The notes beneath the pieces are model-generated. The model was not told where the DNA came from, ran no database searches, and saw only the letters and a list, made by a program, of their open reading frames with translations. DNA of 64,000 nt from Lentzea aerocolonigenes (lineage in GTDB: Bacteria; Actinomycetota; Actinomycetes; Mycobacteriales; Pseudonocardiaceae). Shown in pieces: positions 40,302 to 47,805 of the stretch (positions are counted from its first letter, which is position 1; each line of letters opens with the position of its first letter). The position numbers were made by a program, and so were the translations under genes. The DNA is taken from assembly GCF_000974445.1 (NCBI RefSeq), contig NZ_BBOJ01000014.1, positions 62,001-126,000 of the forward strand, written 5' to 3'.

Positions 40302-40594
40302 CACCAGCTCGCCTTCGACACACCGGGAAGTTCGCCCCTGTGGGCCATTTCCCTCAAACGGATGCGCGACAGTCCGAACGCGCGGTTGTACGCGCGCGGG
40401 CGTCCGTCCACGACGTCACGGTTGCGCAGCCGCGTCGGCGACGCGTCACGCGGCAGCTTCTGCAGGCCCCGCAACGCTTCCTCGCGCGTCTCGGGGTGCC
40501 GCAGCATCTCCTTGAGCTCCGCGCGCCGTTCCGCGTGGCGCGCCACGACCTCGCGGCGGCGCTTGTCCGCGGCGATCTTCGACTTCTTCGCCAC
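40301..40594 (-). CDS. rpsN: Ribosomal protein S14, zinc-free paralogue
   Basis: A 97-residue uS14 of the long, cysteine-free type (MAKKSKIAADKRRREVVARH, then RDASPTRLRNRDVVDGRPRA, GLSRIRLREMAHRGELPGV). The CxxC pairs of the usual zinc-binding S14 are absent. GTG at 40594 lies 1 nt after the rpmG stop. As part of the Zur operon it would replace the zinc form and free zinc. Confidence 0.96.
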   Translation of the reverse strand: MAKKSKIAADKRRREVVARHAERRAELKEMLRHPETREEALRGLQKLPRDASPTRLRNRDVVDGRPRAYNRAFGLSRIRLREMAHRGELPGVSKASW

Positions 40595-40595
40595 G

Positions 40596-40763
40596 TCAGC
40601 GCTCCTCTTTGAAGTCGACGTGCTTGCGCGCCACGGGGTCGTACTTGCGCAGCACCAGCCGGTCCGGGTCGTTGCGGCGGTTCTTGCGGGTCACGTAGGT
40701 GTACCCGGTGCCTGCGGTCGACCTCATCTTGATGATCGGCCGGACGTCCGTGCTCCTGGCCAT
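40596..40763 (-). CDS. rpmG: Ribosomal protein L33, zinc-free paralogue
   Basis: A 55-residue bL33 (MARSTDVRPIIKMRSTAGTG, YTYVTRKNRRNDPDRLVLRK) with no cysteine. ATG at 40763 overlaps the rpmB stop by 1 nt (TCA/CAT on the plus strand). Second gene of the Zur-type operon; in many actinobacteria a zinc-binding copy is encoded elsewhere. Confidence 0.96.
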   Translation of the reverse strand: MARSTDVRPIIKMRSTAGTGYTYVTRKNRRNDPDRLVLRKYDPVARKHVDFKEER

Positions 40764-40993
40764 CAGACCTTCACCCCCTGCGCGCGAAGGCGGGCCACGG
40801 CGGCCTCGACGCCGAGCTTGTCGACGGTCTTGATGCCCTTGGCGGACAACGTCATCGTCACGAACCGGTTCAGCGACGGCACCCAGTACCGCTTGCGCTG
40901 GACGTTCGGGTTCCACCGGCGGCGCGTCTTGCGTTGTGAGTGCGAGACGCGGTTGCCGAAGCCCGGCTCGCGGCCGGTCAGCTGGCAGCGCAT
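40763..40993 (-). CDS. rpmB: Ribosomal protein L28, zinc-free paralogue
   Basis: A 76-residue bL28 (MRCQLTGREPGFGNRVSHSQ, RKTRRRWNPNVQRKRYWVPS). Only one Cys remains (Cys3), so the zinc site is lost. ATG at 40993 has GAGGAGGACC immediately upstream. First gene of the leftward zinc-starvation operon; the Zur box lies 33 bp ahead of the start. Confidence 0.96.
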   Translation of the reverse strand: MRCQLTGREPGFGNRVSHSQRKTRRRWNPNVQRKRYWVPSLNRFVTMTLSAKGIKTVDKLGVEAAVARLRAQGVKV

Positions 40994-41025
40994 GGTGTGA
41001 GGTCCTCCTCGAGGTCAAACACAGA

Positions 41026-41047
41026 TTGAAACGACATTCGTTTTCAA
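41026..41047. promoter_or_regulatory. Zur box (zinc-uptake-regulator operator)
   Basis: TTGAAACGACATTCGTTTTCAA is read here as two half-sites, TTGAAA-CG (41026-41033) and CG-TTTTCAA (41039-41047), a near-perfect inverted repeat of the TGAAAxCG...CGxTTTCA type known for actinobacterial Zur. It sits midway between divergent rpmB and the COG0523-like gene, whose products are classic Zur targets. Confidence 0.85.
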
Positions 41048-41061
41048 CTACGGTACCTCAC

Positions 41062-41946
41062 ATGGAATCCGTTGTCGTCATGGTGGCGGGGCTGGTGGAC
41101 CACGGCGTCGCCGTGCGGGTGTGGCGTGACCGGCCCGGTTCGGTGCTGGTCAGGCACGTTGCGACCGAGACGTGTGTGCGGCGCTGGGTCGACGGCGTCG
41201 CGACCGATGTGGAGCTCCTGCACAACTGCGTCTCCTGCACGGTGCGCGAGGACCTGCGAGAGCTGCTCGGGGCCTTCCGCGGGCACACGGTCGTGCTGCA
41301 CCTGGACCCGTTGCTCGAACCGGACGTGGTGCGCCGCAACCTCGATGTCGACGTCGAGTGCGTGATCACCGTGCTCGACGCCGGGACGTGGCTGGAGGAC
41401 GCGCTGGGCGACGCCTCGATGGTCAGCGACGAGCGCACGGTGGCGCAGGTCGTCGTCGCTCAGGCCGAAGCCGCGGATGTGCTGGTGCTGCAAGGCGATG
41501 CGGACGAACGGACGTTGGCCGTGCTCGACCGGCTGGCTCCCGGCGCACACCGCTGCACGCCGGAGACGGTCGTCGTGCGCAGGGGCAAGAAGCCTCGCAT
41601 GGTGCCGCTCACGCCCGAATGCGGTGTCTCCACAGCGGTTTTCACGGCTGACCGGCCGTTCCACCCGGCACGGCTGCACGACGCGCTCGACTCGCTGCTC
41701 GACGGCACGGTGGTGCGGTCGCGCGGCCGGTTGTGGGTCGCCGACGAACCGGACGTGGCGCTGCACCTGGAATCCGCGGGCGGCGGCCTGCACGTCGGCG
41801 AGGGCGGGCCGCGCGACGGGAAGACCACCCAGATCGTGGCGATCACGCTCGGGGAGCCGGACCAGATCACGGCGGCGTTCACCGACGCGCTGCTGACCGA
41901 CGACGAACTGTCCTTCGTGGACTCGATCCGAAAGATGGCGATATGA
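41062..41946 (+). CDS. COG0523/CobW-related protein lacking the P-loop
   Basis: A 294-residue protein that keeps the order of a CobW/COG0523 metal GTPase but not its chemistry. Where the P-loop GxxGxGKT should be there is VVMVAGLVDHGVAVRVW; the metal motif CxCC-T appears as NCVSCTVREDLREL, with Ser for the second Cys. The DPLLEPDVVRRNL segment and the C-terminal domain (PFHPARLHDALDSLL, RGRLWVADEPDVALHLESAG) are conserved. It is first in an operon with rpmE2 and rpmF, next to the Zur box. It may be a non-GTPase zinc chaperone or regulator. Confidence 0.82.
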   Translation: MESVVVMVAGLVDHGVAVRVWRDRPGSVLVRHVATETCVRRWVDGVATDVELLHNCVSCTVREDLRELLGAFRGHTVVLHLDPLLEPDVVRRNLDVDVECVITVLDAGTWLEDALGDASMVSDERTVAQVVVAQAEAADVLVLQGDADERTLAVLDRLAPGAHRCTPETVVVRRGKKPRMVPLTPECGVSTAVFTADRPFHPARLHDALDSLLDGTVVRSRGRLWVADEPDVALHLESAGGGLHVGEGGPRDGKTTQIVAITLGEPDQITAAFTDALLTDDELSFVDSIRKMAI

Positions 41947-42194
41947 AGCCCGGTATCCACCCCGACTACCACCCGGTGGTCTTCCAGGACGCGTCCACCG
42001 GCAAGACGTTCCTGACCCGTTCCACCGCGACGTCGCAGCGCACGATCGAGTGGGAGGACGGCAACTCCTACCCGTTGCTCATCGTCGACATCACCGCCGA
42101 CTCGCACCCGTTCTGGACGGGCACGCAACGGCTCGTGGACACCGCCGGCCGGGTCGAGAAGTTCAACCGCCGCTACGGAAAGCGAGTGCGCTGA
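41943..42194 (+). CDS. rpmE2: Ribosomal protein L31 type B (zinc-free)
   Basis: An 83-residue bL31 of the B type (MKPGIHPDYHPVVFQDASTG, then TIEWEDGNSYPLLIVDITAD, HPFWTGTQRLVDTAGRVEKF, NRRYG). No cysteines. ATG overlaps the preceding stop (ATGA). Under zinc shortage it replaces the zinc-binding L31. Confidence 0.97.
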   Translation: MKPGIHPDYHPVVFQDASTGKTFLTRSTATSQRTIEWEDGNSYPLLIVDITADSHPFWTGTQRLVDTAGRVEKFNRRYGKRVR

Positions 42195-42355
42195 TGGCCG
42201 TTCCCAAGCGCAAGACGTCCAGGTCCAACACGCGTCACCGCCGGTCGCAGTGGAAGGCCACCGCGCCGGACCTCGTGAAGGTCAGGACGTTGGACGGCAA
42301 GGAGCTTCTCGTGCCACGCCGCCTGGTCGCCGCTTACCAGCGCGGCCTCCTCTAG
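42194..42355 (+). CDS. rpmF: Ribosomal protein L32, zinc-free paralogue
   Basis: A 53-residue bL32 (MAVPKRKTSRSNTRHRRSQW, then LLVPRRLVAAYQRGLL) with no cysteine. ATG overlaps the rpmE2 stop by 1 nt (TGATG). Last gene of the rightward zinc-starvation operon; its TAG shares CTAG with the convergent phosphatase gene. Confidence 0.95.
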   Translation: MAVPKRKTSRSNTRHRRSQWKATAPDLVKVRTLDGKELLVPRRLVAAYQRGLL

Positions 42356-42999
42356 AAAGGGAGCTGGACCGTCCCGTCCGGTGAGTCGCGCCACTGGTCG
42401 AAGGGGCGGTCCAGCTTCCACCCCGTGCCGTCGTGGTCCAGCACGCGGTTCTCGCAGGTGTCCGGATTGGACAGCGACTCGAACAGGTCGATGCTCCAGT
42501 CGAACAGCCTGCGGCACAACAACCTGATCGTCAGGCCGTGCGACACGACCAGCACCGTCTTCGGGTGGGCCTCGTCCTCGTGCATCCGCACGGTCAGGCC
42601 GTCGAGGAACGCCGCGACCCGGTCGTCGACGTCCGCGCCGGACTCGCCGTTGGGCAGCCGGAAGAAGAAGTGCCCGAACGCGTGCCGCTGGTGCTTGAGC
42701 ACCTCCTGCTGCACCGGGTCCTGGAGGTTGCCCCAGTCCTGCTCGCGCACCCTCGGCTCGGTGACGATCCGCTCGGCGTCCAGGCCCAGCAGCTCGAACG
42801 TCCGCTTCGTCCTCCGGTACGGCGACACGTAGGCCGCGACCGGGCCGTCGCCGATCAGGTCCCTGATCACCGGACCGGCGGTGCGGGCCTGCTGCTCGCC
42901 GGTCGCGGTGAGCGGCAGTGCGTGGTCGGGGATGCGGCAGTAGGCGAGCTCGTCGACGTTGCCGAGGCTCTGGCCGTGACGCAACAGGATGATCCGCAC
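42352..42999 (-). CDS. Histidine phosphatase (phosphoglycerate mutase-like) superfamily protein
   Basis: A 215-residue branch-1 histidine phosphatase: catalytic RHG in ILLRHGQSLGNVD (His8), second Arg in SPYRRTKRT, Glu in REQDWGNLQ and the late His in VLVVSHGLTIRLLCRR. All catalytic residues are present; substrate unknown. ATG at 42999. It is convergent with rpmF (stop codons overlap in CTAG) and divergent from the EthD gene. Confidence 0.9.
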   Translation of the reverse strand: MRIILLRHGQSLGNVDELAYCRIPDHALPLTATGEQQARTAGPVIRDLIGDGPVAAYVSPYRRTKRTFELLGLDAERIVTEPRVREQDWGNLQDPVQQEVLKHQRHAFGHFFFRLPNGESGADVDDRVAAFLDGLTVRMHEDEAHPKTVLVVSHGLTIRLLCRRLFDWSIDLFESLSNPDTCENRVLDHDGTGWKLDRPFDQWRDSPDGTVQLPF

Positions 43000-43073
43000 G
43001 TCTCCATCGTGCCTCAGCTGGGCACCCTGTTCGGGCGTTACAGTGCTGGGCGAGTCGAGGAGGAAACCGTCAC

Positions 43074-43391
43074 ATGATCAAGTACATCGCGCTGTACAAG
43101 AAGCCCGCGAACCCCGAGGACTTCGACGAGAAGTACTTCGGCACGCACATGCCGATCGCCGACTCGGTGCCGGGACTCGTGCGCGCCGAGGTCGCCAAGG
43201 TGCAGCGGGTCTTCCTGGCCGGTTTTCTCGGTGACACCGAGCCGTACCTGATCGCCGAGCTGTACTTCGACTCCGCCGAGTCGATGAAGGCCGCCTTCAA
43301 GACGCCCGAGTGGGCCTCGTCGGGCGCGAACCTGACCGAGATCGGCGGCATGGAGCTCGTGGCGATGTTCAGCGCCGAGGTCGTGTCGTGA
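43074..43391 (+). CDS. EthD-domain (dimeric alpha-beta barrel) protein
   Basis: A 105-residue protein of the EthD type: MIKYIALYKKPANPEDFDEK, YFGTHMPIADSVPGL (conserved His/Pro), then AELYFDSAESMKAAFKTPEW. EthD folds serve in ether degradation, decarboxylation or cyclisation; the role here is not clear. AGGAGG precedes the ATG by 10 nt. It overlaps the downstream dehydrogenase by 4 nt (GTGA), so the two enzymes probably act in one catabolic step series, possibly of an aromatic or acyl-CoA compound. Confidence 0.87.
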   Translation: MIKYIALYKKPANPEDFDEKYFGTHMPIADSVPGLVRAEVAKVQRVFLAGFLGDTEPYLIAELYFDSAESMKAAFKTPEWASSGANLTEIGGMELVAMFSAEVVS

Positions 43392-44203
43392 AGGCCGTGG
43401 TCATCGGTGGCGGCACGATGGGCGCGGGCATCGTGCACGTGCTGCTCGCGCACGGCCACGAGGTCACGTTGTCGGAGGCCGACGCCGACCGCGCCGAGCA
43501 GGGCAGGGCAGCGGTCAGGCGTTCGCTCGACAAGGCGCAGGAGAAGGGCAAGCTCGCCGACGCCGACGCGGTGTTCGCGAACCTGAGCACCGGCGAGCTG
43601 CCCGCGGACGCCGAGCTGGTCGTCGAGGCCGTGCCGGAGAACGTGCCGCTCAAGCAGAAGGTGCTCGGCGACGCGGCGGCGAAGTGCCCGAACGCGGTCC
43701 TCGCGACCAACACGTCCTCGCTGTCGATCTCCGAGATCGCCGCGGGTTTGCCCGGCGAACGCGTGCTGGGCATGCACTTCTTCAACCCCGTGCCCGTGCA
43801 GCAGCTCGTCGAGCTCGTGCACCACGACGGCGTCGACCCCGCGAACGTGGCGAAGGCACGTGCCTGGGCCGAGCAGTGGGGCAAGACCGTGATCGAGGTG
43901 CGCGACGCACCTGGGTTCGCGACCTCACGGCTCGGCGTCGCCGTTGGCATGGAAGCGATTCGCATGCTGGAGGAAGGTGTCGCGAGCGCCGCGGACATCG
44001 ACACCGGCATGAAGCTCGGCTACCGCTGGCCGATGGGCCCGCTGGAGCTGACCGACCTGGTCGGCCTCGACGTCCGGCTGGCCATCGCCGAACACCTCGC
44101 GAAGCAGCTCGGGCCGAGGTTCGATCCTCCGCAACTGTTGCGGGACAAGGTCGCCCGCGGCGAGCTGGGAAAGAAGTCGGGCCAGGGCTTCTTCACCTGG
44201 TAG
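43388..44203 (+). CDS. 3-hydroxyacyl-CoA dehydrogenase (PaaH/FadB2 type)
   Basis: A 271-residue NAD-dependent dehydrogenase: Rossmann motif VVIGGGTMGAGIVHVLLAHG, acidic strand end SEAD, catalytic HFFNPVPVQQLVELV (His), NTSSLSISEIA and C-terminal domain PGFATSRLGVAVGMEAIRML, PMGPLELTDLVGLDV, ending KKSGQGFFTW. It oxidises L-3-hydroxyacyl-CoA to 3-oxoacyl-CoA in beta-oxidation or phenylacetate-type pathways. GTG overlaps the EthD stop. Confidence 0.93.
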   Translation: MKAVVIGGGTMGAGIVHVLLAHGHEVTLSEADADRAEQGRAAVRRSLDKAQEKGKLADADAVFANLSTGELPADAELVVEAVPENVPLKQKVLGDAAAKCPNAVLATNTSSLSISEIAAGLPGERVLGMHFFNPVPVQQLVELVHHDGVDPANVAKARAWAEQWGKTVIEVRDAPGFATSRLGVAVGMEAIRMLEEGVASAADIDTGMKLGYRWPMGPLELTDLVGLDVRLAIAEHLAKQLGPRFDPPQLLRDKVARGELGKKSGQGFFTW

Positions 44204-44207
44204 ACAG

Positions 44208-45374
44208 TTGATCGTGCACATCCGTGAGTACACCGACGACGACATCGAGGCGGTGTTCCGGCTCCGCAAGCTCGCGTTCAACGCGTCGGAGCGGCCGGAA
44301 CGGCTGGTGAAGCCGGGTACGCGCGGACTCGTCGCGGAGATCGACGGCCGGGTGGCCGGTGTGCTCGGCATCGGCGAGTACGCGCAGTTCTACGGTGGCG
44401 CCGCGGTCCCGATGGGCGGGATCGGCGGCGTCGCCGTTGACGGTGCCTACCGCGGCAGGGGTGTGGCGAACGCGTTGCTCGACGCAGCGTTGGCCGCCAT
44501 GCGCGACCACGGCCAGTCGCTCTCGGTCCTCTACGCGACCGTGCCGCCCCTCTACCGGGGCCGGGGGTGGGAGCGCGCCGGGCTCTTCGAGTGGGTCGAA
44601 CTGCCGATGGACAGGCTGCTCACGGCTCCGCGGCCCACCGAGCTGATCCCCTCGCGCCCGGCGGAGGAGATCGATCTCCCCGCGCTGCACGAGTGCTACC
44701 TGGAGGTGGCGCGGACGGTCGACGGCATGGCCGACCGCCGTCCGCCGAGGATCGACGTGGCGAAGGTGCTCGAGCTGGACCTGGTGAGCGTGCTCCCCGG
44801 CCCGAACGGCCTGCGCGGCTACCTGACCGCGAACCGCGAGCCCGGCGGCGGTGACATGGGCCGGCTCAAGGTGTTCGACCTCGTCGGCGTCGACGTCGAG
44901 GCCCAGCTGAACCTGCTCGCGTCGCTCAAGTCGTGGGCGGGCACGCTCGACGCGATCGACCTGCGGATCACCGACCCCGCGACGCTCAACCTGCTCGGCG
45001 CGACGCCCATGCGGTACTCGGTGTGGACCTCGACGTGGATGCTGCGCGTCGTCGACCTGCCCGCCGCCGTGGCCGCCAGGGGCTGGCCGCGCCTGGCGAA
45101 CGCCGCGGTGGACCTGGAGATCGTCGACGAGCACGCGCCGTGGCACGCGGGTCTTCAGCGGATCGTCGTCGAGGACGGTGTGGTGCGGGTCGAATCCGGT
45201 GGCACCGGCGCCGTCCGGTTGCACGCTCGGGCGCTCGGGCCGTGGTTCTCCGGTGCGCAGAACACGCATGCCCTGCGACGTGCGGGTTTGCTGGAGGGCG
45301 ACCCCGCCGACGCCGTGGTGCTGGACCAGCTCGCCGGCGCGTCCGGTGTGCCGCGGCTGGCGGACTTCTTCTGA
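44208..45374 (+). CDS. Eis-like GNAT acetyltransferase
   Basis: A 388-residue three-part protein like mycobacterial Eis: N-terminal GNAT (GIGGVAVDGAYRGRGVANAL acetyl-CoA loop, PLYRGRGWERAG), a second degenerate GNAT region and a C-terminal SCP2-like domain (LRITDPATLNLL..., PRLADFF). In Eis the free C-terminal carboxylate acts as base, and this protein ends in Phe-Phe similarly. Eis enzymes acetylate amines of aminoglycosides or proteins. The TTG at 44208 is used; GTG at 44214 is possible and neither has a clear ribosome-binding site. It lies 4 bp after the dehydrogenase gene. Confidence 0.88.
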   Translation: MIVHIREYTDDDIEAVFRLRKLAFNASERPERLVKPGTRGLVAEIDGRVAGVLGIGEYAQFYGGAAVPMGGIGGVAVDGAYRGRGVANALLDAALAAMRDHGQSLSVLYATVPPLYRGRGWERAGLFEWVELPMDRLLTAPRPTELIPSRPAEEIDLPALHECYLEVARTVDGMADRRPPRIDVAKVLELDLVSVLPGPNGLRGYLTANREPGGGDMGRLKVFDLVGVDVEAQLNLLASLKSWAGTLDAIDLRITDPATLNLLGATPMRYSVWTSTWMLRVVDLPAAVAARGWPRLANAAVDLEIVDEHAPWHAGLQRIVVEDGVVRVESGGTGAVRLHARALGPWFSGAQNTHALRRAGLLEGDPADAVVLDQLAGASGVPRLADFF

Positions 45375-45419
45375 GCCGATGACCTTTCTGATTCGTCCGA
45401 ACGGGTTCGTCAAGTAACA

Positions 45420-46406
45420 ATGAACGTCATGTCGGCGGACGACGCAAGGCACGCCTACGGCGACAACATGGGTTGGCGCCTGAAGGGCTACCCGAAGCGG
45501 GACAGCGGACCACCATCGACCGTGCGGGACATCTCGCGTGAACAGTTCCTGGAGATACGGCCGCTCTTCGACGCCGAGGACAACCCGTGGCTCGTGGACC
45601 TGAACGAGGTCGTCCCCGAGATCCGGTCCCGCGTGGAGCAGGTGCTCGGCCCGCTGGACCCGGAGCAGGACTACTACGTCACCGGGCACCCGCTCGACTG
45701 GGACAAGGACCCGGTGCAGGTCGCACGGGACCTGCTCGACGAGCGGTATCCGCTGGCGACGGCGGCGTTCCTCGGCGGCAGCGTCGCGGCGGGGAACTAC
45801 ACCGCGAACTCCGACCTGGACATGATCGTGATCGTCGACGACCTGCCCTGCGCGTTCCGGGAGACGCTGGAGCACCGCGGCTGGCCGGTCGAGCTGTTCT
45901 GTCACACGATCGAGTCGTTCCAGGACTTCGTCGCACGTGACATCCAGGACCGGCGCCCTCCGTTGCTGCACATGTGCGCCGAGGGGTTCCTCATGCTCGA
46001 CGCCGACGGCACCGGTCAGCGCATACGAGCCGAGGCGCGCGCTCTGCTGGACATCGGCCCTCCGATCCCCACGGCCCTGGAGCTGGAAGACCGCCGGTAC
46101 GGGACCACGGACCTGCTCGAGGACCTGATCGGCGCACGGGACGAGGACGAGCGTCTGTTCGTCGCGGCACGGTTGCTGACCTGCGCGGGCGAACTCGCGC
46201 TGGTCGTGCAGAACAAGTGGCTCGGCCACGGGAAGTGGCTGCTGCGGCGGCTCCGCGACGCCAAGGCGGAAGAGCTCGTGGACGCCTACCGCGCGCTGGT
46301 GCGGGGCGAGGGTGCGGAGTGGTTCATCGAGGTCGTGGAGCACGTCCTGACCTCCGCGGGCGGTCGTCTGGAGGCCGGTTACCGCCGGGACGCGTCCCAC
46401 CGATGA
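45420..46406 (+). CDS. Nucleotidyltransferase-fold protein
   Basis: A 328-residue protein with a central polymerase-beta-like nucleotidyltransferase core: ATAAFLGGSVAAGNYTANSD, LDMIVIVDD gives the G(G/S)S...DxD motif (about residues 117-140), and VELFCHT may supply a third acidic residue. The C-terminal 170 residues are helical. The first 90 residues (DPEQDYYVTGHPLDWDKDP) are not explained by this fold. Relatives adenylylate antibiotics or toxins' targets; the substrate is unknown. ATG at 45420 (ATG at 45429 also possible). Confidence 0.8.
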   Translation: MNVMSADDARHAYGDNMGWRLKGYPKRDSGPPSTVRDISREQFLEIRPLFDAEDNPWLVDLNEVVPEIRSRVEQVLGPLDPEQDYYVTGHPLDWDKDPVQVARDLLDERYPLATAAFLGGSVAAGNYTANSDLDMIVIVDDLPCAFRETLEHRGWPVELFCHTIESFQDFVARDIQDRRPPLLHMCAEGFLMLDADGTGQRIRAEARALLDIGPPIPTALELEDRRYGTTDLLEDLIGARDEDERLFVAARLLTCAGELALVVQNKWLGHGKWLLRRLRDAKAEELVDAYRALVRGEGAEWFIEVVEHVLTSAGGRLEAGYRRDASHR

Positions 46407-46425
46407 CCAACTACCCTCTCCGTTC

Positions 46426-47037
46426 GTGCTGCTCACCGTCCTGGAGCTGATCGGGATCGCCGTGTTCGCCGCCTCCGGTGCGGTGGCCGCGGTCCGCGCT
46501 CGCCTGGACGTGTTCGGCGTGATCATCCTGGCGCTCACCACCGCGCTGGGCGGCGGCATCGTCCGCGACGTGCTGCTCGGCGTGCACCCGCCGACGAGTC
46601 TGCGGAACTGGCCGTACCTGCTGGTCGCCGGTGGCACCGGCCTGATCGTCTTCTGGTTCCACCCGCAGGTCGCGAAGCTCCGTCGTTCCGTGCTGCTGCT
46701 GGACGCCGTGGGGCTCGGTCTGTTCGTCACGTCCGGCACCACCACCGCGCTCGCTCTCGGCGCGACTCCCTACGCGGCGTGTCTGATCGGTATGACCACG
46801 GGCATCGGTGGTGGCGCACTTCGTGATCTCCTCCTCCGAGAGATCCCGTTGGTCCTGAGGAGAGAGATCTACGCCGTGGCGGCGCTGTGCGGTGCGGTCG
46901 TCGTCGCTGTGGGTGAATGGGCGAAATTCCCGAAAGGCCTGGTCGCGCTGACCGGTGCGGTGCTGATCATCACCATCAGGCTGATCGCGCTGTGGCGGAA
47001 GTGGAACGCACCCGTCGCGCGGGGCCTCGAAGGCTAA
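46426..47037 (+). CDS. TRIC-type (UPF0126/YicG-like) cation channel protein
   Basis: A 203-residue, seven-helix membrane protein made of two repeats: LELIGIAVFAASGAVAAVRA with ALTTALGGGIVRDVLLG, and LDAVGLGLFVTSGTTTALAL with GMTTGIGGGALRDLLLREIP. The duplicated GGG-RD motif is diagnostic of the TRIC family, potassium-conducting trimeric channels. GTG at 46426, with a poor ribosome-binding site, 19 bp after the preceding gene. Confidence 0.9.
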   Translation: MLLTVLELIGIAVFAASGAVAAVRARLDVFGVIILALTTALGGGIVRDVLLGVHPPTSLRNWPYLLVAGGTGLIVFWFHPQVAKLRRSVLLLDAVGLGLFVTSGTTTALALGATPYAACLIGMTTGIGGGALRDLLLREIPLVLRREIYAVAALCGAVVVAVGEWAKFPKGLVALTGAVLIITIRLIALWRKWNAPVARGLEG

Positions 47038-47065
47038 CGCCGAACTCACACCCGCAGTTAGGGCC

Positions 47066-47084
47066 CTTCTCAGGCGGCTCTCAG
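47066..47084 (+). promoter_or_regulatory. Candidate MprA-like box upstream of the two-component operon
   Basis: TCTCAG occurs at 47068-47073 and 47079-47084, an 11-bp (one helical turn) direct repeat 23 bp before the response-regulator start. Mycobacterial MprA binds direct repeats of a similar TCTCAG-like octamer and regulates its own gene; autoregulation here is inferred. Confidence 0.5.
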
Positions 47085-47106
47085 ATCCCTCGGCAAGACT
47101 GCCCCC

Positions 47107-47805
47107 ATGCGCATCCTCGTTGTCGACGACGATCGGGCGGTCAGGGAGTCACTCCGCCGCTCGCTCCAGTTCAACGGCTACCAGGTCGAGACTGCCGGAG
47201 ACGGCATGCAGGCCCTGGAGTCGGTGAACGCCGCCAGGCCGGACGCCATGGTGCTCGACGTGATGATGCCGCGGCTGGACGGTCTCGAGGTGTGCCGCAG
47301 GTTGCGCAGCACCGGAGACGACCTGCCGATCCTCGTGCTCACCGCGCGTGACGCCGTGAGCGATCGCGTGTCGGGACTGGACGCCGGAGCCGACGACTAC
47401 CTGCCCAAACCGTTCGCGCTGGAGGAGCTGCTGGCCAGGCTGCGCGCGCTGCTGCGCCGTGCCGCCCAGGACATCGACGCCGCCACCCAGCAGTCCGCCG
47501 CCGTGCTCAAGTTCGCCGACCTGGAGCTGGACCCGTCCACCAGGGACGTCCGCCGCGGCGACCGTCCGATCAGCCTGACCCGCACCGAGTTCGCGCTGCT
47601 CGAGCTCCTGCTGGCGCACCCGCGCCAGGTGCTCACGCGCAGCCGCATCCTGGAGGACGTGTGGGGATACGACTTCCCGACCTCGGGCAACGCACTCGAG
47701 GTCTACGTGGGGTACCTGCGCCGCAAGACGGAGGCGGAGGGGGAGCCGCGGCTGATCCACACGGTGCGTGGGGTGGGCTACGTCCTGCGGGAGACCCCTC
47801 CGTGA
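47107..47805 (+). CDS. OmpR-family response regulator, MprA-like
   Basis: A 232-residue regulator: receiver domain (VVDDD acidic pocket, phospho-Asp in AMVLDVMMPRLDGLEVC, Thr in VLTAR, Lys in YLPKPF) and winged-helix domain (LTRTEFALLELLLAHPRQVL, EDVWGYDFPTSGNALEVYVG, GVGYVLRE). GNALEVYVGYLRRKTE is typical of the MprA/TcrA group. The stop overlaps the kinase gene by 4 nt (GTGA). In mycobacteria MprAB senses envelope stress and controls an HtrA-type protease; an HtrA gene is present 10 kb away. Confidence 0.92.
   Translation: MRILVVDDDRAVRESLRRSLQFNGYQVETAGDGMQALESVNAARPDAMVLDVMMPRLDGLEVCRRLRSTGDDLPILVLTARDAVSDRVSGLDAGADDYLPKPFALEELLARLRALLRRAAQDIDAATQQSAAVLKFADLELDPSTRDVRRGDRPISLTRTEFALLELLLAHPRQVLTRSRILEDVWGYDFPTSGNALEVYVGYLRRKTEAEGEPRLIHTVRGVGYVLRETPP

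Noticed and set aside
44193..46745. 850-codon minus-strand frame opposite three genes
   Set aside because: Spans the Eis-like, nucleotidyltransferase and TRIC genes, all of which have clear motifs on the plus strand.
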